Below the pieces are notes generated by a model that worked only from the letters and a program-made list of their open reading frames with translations, had not been told where the DNA came from and searched no databases. The translations under genes were made by a program, and so were the position numbers. A stretch of DNA of 38,817 nt, taken from positions 1-38,817 of the forward strand of contig DBFBGQ010000110.1 in assembly GCA_048201975.1 (NCBI GenBank), written 5' to 3'. Origin of the DNA: Egerieenecus sp048201975. GTDB lineage: Bacteria; Bacillota; Clostridia; Christensenellales; Aristaeellaceae. This document shows, piece after piece, positions 32,131 through 38,817 of this stretch. Position 1 is the first letter of the stretch. Every line of letters starts with the position of its first letter.

Positions 32131-33039
32131 ATGCGCGCAAAGCAGTTGCGGACCAATTACCGGCAGAACAAACTTCTATATTGGCTTATCCTGCCTTCGC
32201 TTGTTTTTGTGCTGATTTTCAACTACGTACCCATGGGCGGTCTCGTCATTGCCTTTCAGGACTATTCGTTTGCCCGGGGAATCTGGGGCAGCGAATGGAT
32301 TGGCTTTGAAAACTTCACCGATTTCTTTTCCGGCATGTATTTCGGGCGCACGCTGGGCAATACGCTGGCGCTGAGCGGGCTGGATCTTTTGTTTAATTTT
32401 CCGGCGGCCATTGTGCTGGCGCTGATGCTCAATGAGGTGCGCTCCACGCGCTTCAAGCGGACCATCCAGACGGTCAGCTATATGCCGCACTTCATTTCCA
32501 TGGTGGTGGCGGCGGGCCTGATCAAGGAATTTTGCGACTCCTCCGGCGTAATCTCCGCCTTGGCGGTGCAGTTGGGCGGAAAGTCCCAGAGCTATATCTC
32601 CCAGCCTCAGTATTTCCGCACAATTTTTACCGTCTCGGAGATCTGGCAATCCGTGGGCTTCAACAGCATCGTTTATCTGGCGGCGCTCTCCGGCATCAGC
32701 GAAGACCTGTATGAGGCTGCCAGGATTGACGGCGCGGGGCGCGTGCGCCAGCTGATCCATATCACGCTCCCGGGGCTGCTGCCCACGGTAATCATCATGC
32801 TCATTTTGCGGTGCGGCGCCATCATGAATGTCAACTTTGAAAAGGTGCTGCTGCTGTATTCTCCGTCCACCTATTCCACCGCGGATATCATCAGCACCTA
32901 TGTGTACCGCATGGGCATCATCAAGCAGAAGATGGGCTTCAGCACAGCGGTGGGCCTGTTTAATTCGGTCATTAGCCTCCTGCTGGTGCTGGGCGTAAAC
33001 AAACTGAGCAAGGTCTATACCGAAACGAGCATGTTCTGA
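32131..33039 (+). CDS. ABC sugar importer permease, LplB/YteP type
   Basis: A 302-residue inner-membrane permease with about six helices. The opening YWLILPSLVFVLIFNYVPMGG and the following GGLVIAFQDYSFARGI are hallmarks of the LplB/YtcP group of CUT1 importers. The EAA loop that docks the ATPase is YEAARIDGAGRVRQLIHITLP (about 191-211). AAGGAGG precedes the start. Its partner permease follows at once. No ATPase gene is in the window; importers of this group commonly share an MsmX-like ATPase encoded elsewhere. Confidence 0.92.
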   Translation: MRAKQLRTNYRQNKLLYWLILPSLVFVLIFNYVPMGGLVIAFQDYSFARGIWGSEWIGFENFTDFFSGMYFGRTLGNTLALSGLDLLFNFPAAIVLALMLNEVRSTRFKRTIQTVSYMPHFISMVVAAGLIKEFCDSSGVISALAVQLGGKSQSYISQPQYFRTIFTVSEIWQSVGFNSIVYLAALSGISEDLYEAARIDGAGRVRQLIHITLPGLLPTVIIMLILRCGAIMNVNFEKVLLLYSPSTYSTADIISTYVYRMGIIKQKMGFSTAVGLFNSVISLLLVLGVNKLSKVYTETSMF

Positions 33040-33053
33040 AGGAGGTGGAAAGC

Positions 33054-33941
33054 ATGTCTGGAAAGATCAAGGAAAGCGTCTCCCGGAAGGTTTTCGTGGG
33101 GATCAATACCGCCCTGCTTTGCCTCATCGGGTTTGCCTGCGTGGCGCCGATGATTCATGTGCTGTTTTGCTCGTTTTCGGATCCCACGGTGATTGCCCGG
33201 GAGGGCGGATTCCGCCTGTGGCCGGTGGCGCCCTTCTCCTTTGAGGGCTATCGGGCGGTCCTCTCTTACAAAAATGTGTTGATCGGCTATGGAAACACCT
33301 TGATTTACGTGTTTGGCGGGGTGCTGCTGAACCTGGCGCTGACCATTAGCGCCGCCTATGTGCTCTCCCGCAAGCGCTTTGCGCCCCGGGGCTTCGTCAC
33401 CATGATCTTCGCCTTTACCATGCTGTTCAACGGGGGCATGATTCCCAATTATCTTCTGGTGGTGGATCTGGGGCTGATCGATAGCCGCTGGGCGCTGCTG
33501 CTGACCAGCGCCTTCAACGCCTTCAACATGGTGATTCTCAAGAATGCCTTTTTGGCCGTGCCCGAATCCCTGGAGGAATCCGCAAGGCTGGATGGCGCCA
33601 ACGACCTGCACATCATGTGGCACATCGTCATGCCGCTTTCCAAGGCCTCCATTGCGGTCATCACGCTGTTCGTTGCCGTGGCGCTGTGGAACTCCTGGTT
33701 TACAGCCTCGATTTATATCACGGATCGGAGCAAATGGCCCATTCAGATGTTTCTGCGGGAGATCCTGATCAACAACTCGCAAAAGAGCCTGGAAAGCGGC
33801 GCGCAGGCCTCTGCCATGGCGCTGCAGATTCTGGTCAAATACACCATCACCATCATCGCCACGCTGCCCATCCTGTGCATTTATCCGTTTATGCAGAAAT
33901 TCTTCGTCAAAGGCGTAATGATTGGCTCTGTGAAGGAGTAA
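33054..33941 (+). CDS. ABC sugar importer permease, LplC/YtcP type
   Basis: A 295-residue partner permease with six predicted helices. It has MLFNGGMIPNYLLVVDLGLI, the family block, and an EAA loop EESARLDGANDLHIMWHIVMP. The start is the ATG at 33054, eight bases after GGAGG (33041-33045); the in-frame GTG at 33045 uses the last G of that site and is ruled out. It lies 14 bases after the first permease and is followed five bases later by the MFS gene. Confidence 0.92.
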   Translation: MSGKIKESVSRKVFVGINTALLCLIGFACVAPMIHVLFCSFSDPTVIAREGGFRLWPVAPFSFEGYRAVLSYKNVLIGYGNTLIYVFGGVLLNLALTISAAYVLSRKRFAPRGFVTMIFAFTMLFNGGMIPNYLLVVDLGLIDSRWALLLTSAFNAFNMVILKNAFLAVPESLEESARLDGANDLHIMWHIVMPLSKASIAVITLFVAVALWNSWFTASIYITDRSKWPIQMFLREILINNSQKSLESGAQASAMALQILVKYTITIIATLPILCIYPFMQKFFVKGVMIGSVKE

Positions 33942-33945
33942 CGTC

Positions 33946-35124
33946 ATGCAACAGACGCAAAAAAACCTTTGGAACACCCATTATCTGTGCTTGGTCTTCG
34001 TGAATTTCCTGGTATCCGTCAGTTATTCCATGGTGGCCATGGTGGTCTCCAAATATGCGGTGAGCATCGGCATGACCGTAACCATGGCCGGATCGTTAAC
34101 CGGCGCGTTCTCCATCGCTTCCATGGTGGCGCGACCGTTCACCGGCTACATCAATGACCATAGCGAGCATCGCGGCCTGCTCATGCTGGCCACCGCGGTG
34201 ATGGCGCTGGCCACCCTGGGCTATGGCTTTACGGATGCGCCGGCGCTGTTCATGGCGCTGCGCCTGTTGCACGGCGCGGCCTTCGCCTTCAGCAGCACCG
34301 TGAACATGGCGGTGATCCCCAGCCTTGTTCCCGGCAACCGCATTACCGAGGGGTTGAGCTATTATGGGATTGTTCAGTCCATAGGCGTCGCCTTGGGCCC
34401 CTCGGTGGGCATTGCCGTCATCGGCGATGGCAACTATCAGCTGAACTTCATCCTATCCGCCGCGATTGCGCTGGCGGGCGTGTTCTTTGCGCTTTCCCTG
34501 CCGCGCATGCCCAGCCTGCCCGCCGGGAAGGGACGCAGCGTCCGCCTGTCCGAAATCTTCGCCAAGGAATGCTTCCTTTACGCCCTGATCGACGTGGCCA
34601 TCGCCTCTGCCAATGGGCTGGAAACCAGCCTGATTTCGCTCTATGGCGCCCAGCAGCAGATCGCCAATATCGGCTGGTACTTTACGGTTTCCGCCGTTGT
34701 GCTGTGCGTCGCGCGGCTTGCCCTGGGCAAGCTGGCCGACAGAAAGGGCGTGGCTTTCGCCCTTTATCCCGGCTTGGCATTGATCATTGCAGGATTTTTG
34801 CTGCTGTGGCGCGCAAGCAGCCTGGCCGTTTTCCTGGCGGCGTCGGTGATCAAAACCGTGGGCATTGCGCTGGCGCGTCCGGCCATTCAGGCGGCATGCC
34901 TTCAGGCGGTGCCGCCGGAGCGCCGTGGAAGCGCGTCCAGCACCTATTATATCGGCTCGGATGTGGGCCAGGGCACTTCTCCCATCATCGGGGGAAAAAT
35001 TGTGGATATGACCGGCGGGACGGATTACGGCGCCGCCTTTGCCTGGTACACCCTGCCGCTTTTCCTCAGCGCAGGCGCCTTTGCGCTGTGGAACCGTAGG
35101 CGCCGCTTGCGCCAAGGAGGTTGA
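33946..35124 (+). CDS. MFS family transporter
   Basis: A 392-residue major facilitator protein with about 12 hydrophobic segments. The segment between helices 2 and 3 (FSIASMVARPFTGYINDHSEHRG) and its counterpart in the second half (ARLALGKLADRKG) have the usual MFS pattern. Substrate cannot be read from sequence. In an operon with an ABC importer, a second transporter may export a product, such as a released acyl acid or a sugar, or take in a smaller substrate. GGAG precedes the start; the stop overlaps the first of two ATG codons of the CocE gene. Confidence 0.88.
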   Translation: MQQTQKNLWNTHYLCLVFVNFLVSVSYSMVAMVVSKYAVSIGMTVTMAGSLTGAFSIASMVARPFTGYINDHSEHRGLLMLATAVMALATLGYGFTDAPALFMALRLLHGAAFAFSSTVNMAVIPSLVPGNRITEGLSYYGIVQSIGVALGPSVGIAVIGDGNYQLNFILSAAIALAGVFFALSLPRMPSLPAGKGRSVRLSEIFAKECFLYALIDVAIASANGLETSLISLYGAQQQIANIGWYFTVSAVVLCVARLALGKLADRKGVAFALYPGLALIIAGFLLLWRASSLAVFLAASVIKTVGIALARPAIQAACLQAVPPERRGSASSTYYIGSDVGQGTSPIIGGKIVDMTGGTDYGAAFAWYTLPLFLSAGAFALWNRRRRLRQGG

Positions 35125-35126
35125 TG

Positions 35127-36809
35127 ATGTATACCCGCCATGCTATGATGATTCCCCTGCGGGATGGCGTATGCCTTGCGTCCGATCTCTACCTGCCGGA
35201 GAGATCCGGGCGATGGCCGTTAATTTTGTTCCGAACGCCCTATGGCCGCGCGCAATTGCCCGATCATCCGCCGTATGGCCCGGTAGGCTATTGGCTGGAG
35301 GGGGGCTACGCCCTTTGCGCGCAGGATGTCCGCGGCACCGGCGATTCCCAGGGCCAGCTGGGCCTGGGCGGGGATCGGGAGTTTGAGGACGGCGAGGACG
35401 TGATCCGCTACCTGGCGCGGCAGGATTTCTGCAATGGACGCATTGGCATGTTTGGTTTATCCTTTCCGGGATTTGTGCAAAACGCCGCAGCCGCCCAAGC
35501 GCCGGAAGCGCTGCGCGCCATCTGCCCCTTCATGTGCCCTGCGCTGCATCCCTTTGGCGCGCACAGGCCCCAGGTGCTGCACATGGAGCACCTGATGTGG
35601 GCCTATGGACAGCTGCTGGCATTTCCTGAAACGTATTTGCCCGATCCCGCCGTCCGCGCAAGGTTGCTGCCTGCTTTGCAGGAAAACGCCCGGCATTTGC
35701 CGCAGCTGCTGCTGGAGCTGCCGCTGTGCAGCTGTCCCGCGGCCGCCTATCCGGAGGTGGCGTTGCTGGGAGAGTATCGTTCGATGCTGGCAGGCATCGG
35801 CGAGGAAGCATACTGGAAAAGGATGCACATGCCCATAGACTTTCGTCAGGTGCGGGCGGCCATGCTATTTGGCACGGGCTGGCTGGATGCCGCCCGGGAA
35901 TGGACCATCGAAAGCTATCTGGCAGCTCGCAAGGAATCTCGGGCGCCTGTGCGGCTTCTCATCGGCCCATGGGCGCACGACGAGCGCTTGAAGCATGAAA
36001 TCGACGGCGTTGACTTTGGCACGGCGGCCTCAGGCGAAGGCCAGGACGTGCGGGGCATGATGCTCCGTTGGTTTGACCGCTGCCTGCGGGATCAGCCGGC
36101 CGAGCCCTTTCCACGGCGGGTGCGGTACTTTATGCGTGGGAGCAATACCTGGCATGACGCGGATGAATGGCCGCCGGAGCAGGCCGTGCTGCAGCCGTTC
36201 TATCTGTGCGCGGACGGAGCTTTGCGCCCCCAGCCGGATCATTCGGTCCAGCGGCTTGCCTACACGGCGGATCCGGCTGACCCCACGCCCTCCGCCATTG
36301 TGGATGCGGCTGGACGCACGCTAAATGCCGACTGGTCCCAGGTCAGCCGCCGGCAGGATGTGCTGTGCTTCCGAAGCGCGCCCTTGACAAGGCCGCTGCG
36401 CGTGGCTGGCACGGCGCAGGTTTCTCTGTATGCGGCGACGGATGTGCCGGATACGGATTTCGTCTGCCGCGTGCTGGACGTGGATGCGCAGGGGCGGGAG
36501 ACGGCGCTCTGCGTGGGCATGCTTCGAGCAAGCGTGCGCCATGGCGGCTTTCAGCGGGTGTGGCTTCAGCCTGGCCGTGTGGAGCGTTATGCGTTTGATG
36601 CCGGGAATCTGGCCAACGAATTTCAGCCCGGGCACTGTGTGGAAATTCAGATCTGCAGCTTTCTGTATCCTACCTGTGATCGAAACCTGCATACTGTTAG
36701 CCCCATCGGTGAGGGCTGCTATGGCGTTCCGGCGCACCAGCAGGTGTTTGCGGGCGGCTCCGTCCCTTCCGTGATCTATCTTCCCGTATTGCCGGATGGA
36801 TTCGCCTGA
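35127..36809 (+). CDS. CocE/NonD-family hydrolase, active-site triad intact
   Basis: A 560-residue alpha/beta-hydrolase of the CocE/NonD (S15-like) family, which hydrolyses esters or amides such as acyl, glutaryl or cocaine-type bonds. The triad is complete: Ser112 in IGMFGLSFPGFVQ, Asp254 in GTGWLDAA and His284 in GPWAHDE. A helical cap (about 140-240) and a C-terminal jelly roll (about 330-560) complete the family plan. ATG 35127 is six bases after GGAGG and is preferred; ATG 35124 is only three bases away, and TTG 35121 touches the site. No signal peptide, so it is cytoplasmic. It is the live counterpart of the disabled homologue at 26012-27658. Confidence 0.9.
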   Translation: MYTRHAMMIPLRDGVCLASDLYLPERSGRWPLILFRTPYGRAQLPDHPPYGPVGYWLEGGYALCAQDVRGTGDSQGQLGLGGDREFEDGEDVIRYLARQDFCNGRIGMFGLSFPGFVQNAAAAQAPEALRAICPFMCPALHPFGAHRPQVLHMEHLMWAYGQLLAFPETYLPDPAVRARLLPALQENARHLPQLLLELPLCSCPAAAYPEVALLGEYRSMLAGIGEEAYWKRMHMPIDFRQVRAAMLFGTGWLDAAREWTIESYLAARKESRAPVRLLIGPWAHDERLKHEIDGVDFGTAASGEGQDVRGMMLRWFDRCLRDQPAEPFPRRVRYFMRGSNTWHDADEWPPEQAVLQPFYLCADGALRPQPDHSVQRLAYTADPADPTPSAIVDAAGRTLNADWSQVSRRQDVLCFRSAPLTRPLRVAGTAQVSLYAATDVPDTDFVCRVLDVDAQGRETALCVGMLRASVRHGGFQRVWLQPGRVERYAFDAGNLANEFQPGHCVEIQICSFLYPTCDRNLHTVSPIGEGCYGVPAHQQVFAGGSVPSVIYLPVLPDGFA

Positions 36810-36832
36810 CCGTTTGCAAGGGAGGTCGTTGT

Positions 36833-38464
36833 ATGCTGTACTATAAAACATTTCATCAGGGCGGAGCCATGTATATTTTCTATCCGGGCGCGCAAAGGCG
36901 CACACCGTACAAGCGCAGCGGCCTATTTCTGCTCATGGACGAAGTGAATGAGCGGACGGTAGCCGCCATGCTGGATCAATGCGGGCTTGCGCAGCTGTGC
37001 CTGGACGAGGAGATCGTGCTGGGCATTCCGGTACCGCCCAGCGGCGGCTGGGACAGGGCCGCCACGGAGGATATGCGCGTGTTCTACGACGGACTGTCCA
37101 ACCCGGAGGACACGCCCTTTGCCTTTACCAAGGAGGGCATCCCGACCCTTTCGTCCATGCTGAGCTTCTGGCATCCCATGCAGGATGTGCGCTACGTGAT
37201 CGGCCTGGGATCCGGGGCTTCCTATGCGCTTCGGTTGGGTGCGGAGAAGCCCGCCTGGTGGGCCGGCCTCTGCGCCCTTGGAGGAAGGCTTGCTCCGGAA
37301 ACGTCATGGGCCGGCCCCATCCCTGCCTGGCTGAGCGCCTGCGACCCGATGGCTGTGGAGCTGTTCTGCCGCGCGAATCAGACGGACACGGAAGCGGGCG
37401 AGGTCCGGTTCTGCCGCAGGAATCCTTTGCAGCAGGTTATTACCACGCCCCTGGCCTGCACCGCTTCCGCGTTTCGCCAGGTGTGGAACCGCCTTTTCCG
37501 TCAGGTCCGCCGCATCAATACTTCGGTGGCGGGAGATCTGGCGGGCCGCATGGAAGATCCGCGAAGGATGTTTGCCTGCCATGTGGAGGATGACCGGCTG
37601 GATGGCACGCCGCACACCTGGTTTGAGCATCTGCCTGCCCAGCGTGCCGCTACGGAGAAGCTTCCGCTGGTGGTATTCTTCCACGGAGGCTCGGACAATC
37701 CGGCGGAAGCTGCGGAAATGGCGCGCCTGCATGAACTGGGGCAACAGGAGGGATTCATCACGGTGTATCCCTGGAGCACCAACCGATGCAGCTGGAACAG
37801 CGGCATGCAGGCGGATGAAGCGGATGACGTTGGCTACTGTGCCGCGCTGATTCAGTCCATGCTCCGCCGGTATTGCGTGGACCCCCAGCGCATTTATCTT
37901 TCCGGCTTCTCCAATGGAGCGGCAATGGCCATGAGCCTGGCGCTGTGCCACCCGGAGCTTATTGCCGGCATTTTTCCCATCGACGCCAATTGGCCCGGCC
38001 GGCGGGGCGGTTATGCGGAGGTGGACTGGCGCACGGTTACACCCTTTGCCCAGGGCATGGCGCGCAAATCCGAGTTCGATTATTTGATGCCCGTGTGGTA
38101 TACGTATGGAAGCCGCGAACCCTCTTATCCGGTGCGAAGGCTGAGCACCCAGCAGCATCAGTATGATTTCTGGAAAATGTACAATCACATTGCAGTTGCG
38201 CCCACCCCGGAGGCCGGGGACGCCCAGGGATTCGCCTGCGGCGTTCCTGGAGATATTCAGGAGACACTTCGCCCGTGTCCAGCCTATCCAGAGCACTGGT
38301 ATGAGGTGCAGCGGTTCCTGGATCCACAGGGCCGCAACCTATATAATTATGTGGTCATGCATGACAAGGGGCACGAAGTGGCCCCGATGGATGCGGCGCT
38401 TGGGTGGCATTACGTTCGCGCGTTCCGCCGCCTGGCCACCGGCGAGCTTGCACAGATGGAATGA
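36833..38464 (+). CDS. Two-domain PHB-depolymerase/feruloyl-esterase-like hydrolase with inactive first half
   Basis: A 543-residue protein that looks like two alpha/beta-hydrolase units in tandem. The C-terminal unit (about 270-543) resembles the LpqC/PHB depolymerase esterase group: LPLVVFFHGGSDNP, nucleophile Ser360 in LSGFSNGAAMA, and a late His in DKGHEVAPMD. The acid position reads GSREPSYP, with Glu where Asp is usual. The N-terminal unit (about 25-180) follows the same order, but its elbow is VIGLGSGASYALRLG, with Gly126 in the nucleophile position. No signal peptide is seen. The start follows GGGAGG. Last gene of the plus arm. Confidence 0.8.
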   Translation: MLYYKTFHQGGAMYIFYPGAQRRTPYKRSGLFLLMDEVNERTVAAMLDQCGLAQLCLDEEIVLGIPVPPSGGWDRAATEDMRVFYDGLSNPEDTPFAFTKEGIPTLSSMLSFWHPMQDVRYVIGLGSGASYALRLGAEKPAWWAGLCALGGRLAPETSWAGPIPAWLSACDPMAVELFCRANQTDTEAGEVRFCRRNPLQQVITTPLACTASAFRQVWNRLFRQVRRINTSVAGDLAGRMEDPRRMFACHVEDDRLDGTPHTWFEHLPAQRAATEKLPLVVFFHGGSDNPAEAAEMARLHELGQQEGFITVYPWSTNRCSWNSGMQADEADDVGYCAALIQSMLRRYCVDPQRIYLSGFSNGAAMAMSLALCHPELIAGIFPIDANWPGRRGGYAEVDWRTVTPFAQGMARKSEFDYLMPVWYTYGSREPSYPVRRLSTQQHQYDFWKMYNHIAVAPTPEAGDAQGFACGVPGDIQETLRPCPAYPEHWYEVQRFLDPQGRNLYNYVVMHDKGHEVAPMDAALGWHYVRAFRRLATGELAQME

Positions 38465-38621
38465 GATGGATTTCTCCCGCTGCTTCAGGCTGATTCATAT
38501 TTGCCCATATCCCTGGATAGCGGATTCCCTACACCGTTTGCTGAGCGGCAGCAAGGGGGGATGATGGCAGGTGCATCAATGGTCGTGCAATGTGGTTTTC
38601 TCGTGCATGGATCATGCAAAC

Positions 38622-38655
38622 AACGCCCGGCGGGCCGGTTGGCCTGCCGGGCGTT
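38622..38655. repeat. Strong 15-pair hairpin
   Basis: AACGCCCGGC pairs with GCCGGGCGTT. A single G-T and then GGCC/GGCC close a GGTT loop. No T run follows on either strand. Confidence 0.65.
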
Positions 38656-38682
38656 CAGACTGTCGAAAAACCCCAGGGAGGT

Positions 38683-38716
38683 GTCGGAGGGGCCGCAGCC
38701 CCTCTGACTTTTATTC
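38683..38716 (+). terminator. Probable terminator of the plus arm
   Basis: The stem GTC-G-GAGGGGC pairs with GCCCCTC-T-GAC around a CGCA loop and is followed by CTTTTATT. It lies about 220 bases after the last gene of the importer-hydrolase operon. Confidence 0.6.
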
Positions 38717-38750
38717 GTATCCGACGGCTTTGCCGGCGGGGCGGGTTGTT

Positions 38751-38768
38751 GATTTTGCTTGCAAAATC
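38751..38768. repeat. Inverted repeat
   Basis: GATTTTGC-TT-GCAAAATC, perfect 8-base arms. Confidence 0.55.
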
Positions 38769-38777
38769 AATTCCTTA

Positions 38778-38810
38778 CAAATTCGGGCGACCTCTGGTTG
38801 ACCGAATTTG
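38778..38810. repeat. Inverted repeat at the window edge
   Basis: CAAATTCGG (38778-38786) and CCGAATTTG (38802-38810), perfect 9-base arms around a 15-base loop. It may be part of a larger repeat beyond the window. Confidence 0.5.
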
Positions 38811-38817
38811 CTTCCTC

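Larger units (their letters stand above)
38465..38817. other. Gene-free right edge rich in inverted repeats
   Basis: 353 bases with no supported gene. From about 38620 to the end there are at least four inverted repeats in fewer than 200 bases, listed separately. The stretch between 38465 and 38620 shows nothing I can name. Confidence 0.5.

Noticed and set aside
1..38817. tRNA, rRNA or CRISPR features
   Set aside because: None was seen on either strand while reading; small non-coding RNAs cannot be excluded by eye.

Overview
The window is GC-rich DNA from a Gram-positive, spore-forming member of the Clostridia. The evidence is an intact sigK with a typical pro-sequence, Bacillus/Clostridium-type LexA boxes, strong GGAGG ribosome binding sites, and CUT1-type sugar importer genes of the LplB/YtcP kind. 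A choloylglycine-hydrolase family gene and carbohydrate and ester catabolism suggest an intestinal organism. Placement in Christensenellales or Oscillospirales is a guess and cannot be settled from this sequence.

Layout. (1) 1-5925, minus strand: a tight operon of a secreted protein with a possible degenerate vWA fold, a four-helix membrane protein, a 700-residue FtsZ/tubulin-like GTPase and an unknown protein cut by the window edge. (2) 6161-7147, plus: a penicillin/bile-acid amidase-like Ntn hydrolase. (3) 7312-9960, plus: an SOS-controlled operon of a Y-family polymerase, an AAC(6')-like acetyltransferase and a YolD-like protein, with two LexA boxes around its promoter and a terminator at its end. 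(4) 10081-12296, minus: a PrsA/SurA-type foldase and sigma-K. (5) 12403-19206, minus: an AraC regulator, a DUF5107-TPR protein and a GH2 glycosidase in one unit. (6) 19391-20951, minus: an NCS2 purine permease and its terminator. (7) About 21170-24110: a zone of decay with a broken histidine kinase, a broken secreted protein, a transposase remnant and a DUF218 fragment. In its middle sits one intact small XRE regulator with two matched operators. (8) 24326-38464: a large divergent catabolic locus. (9) 38465-38817: no gene, but a dense run of inverted repeats.

The catabolic locus has a minus arm (two EstA-like esterases, a CocE-like protein, a solute-binding protein) and a plus arm (membrane-bound AraC regulator, two importer permeases, an MFS transporter, a second CocE-like hydrolase, a two-domain esterase). 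The likely scheme is import of an ester-bearing substrate by the ABC system, with an ATPase supplied from elsewhere, followed by intracellular de-esterification. Two of its hydrolase domains appear catalytically dead: the minus-arm CocE homologue has Tyr and Pro where Ser and His are expected, and the N-terminal half of the last protein has Gly in place of the nucleophile.

The two best candidates for something undescribed are the tubulin-like operon at the left edge and this multi-hydrolase locus with its paired live and dead enzymes. All function calls come from reading motifs; no database search was run.
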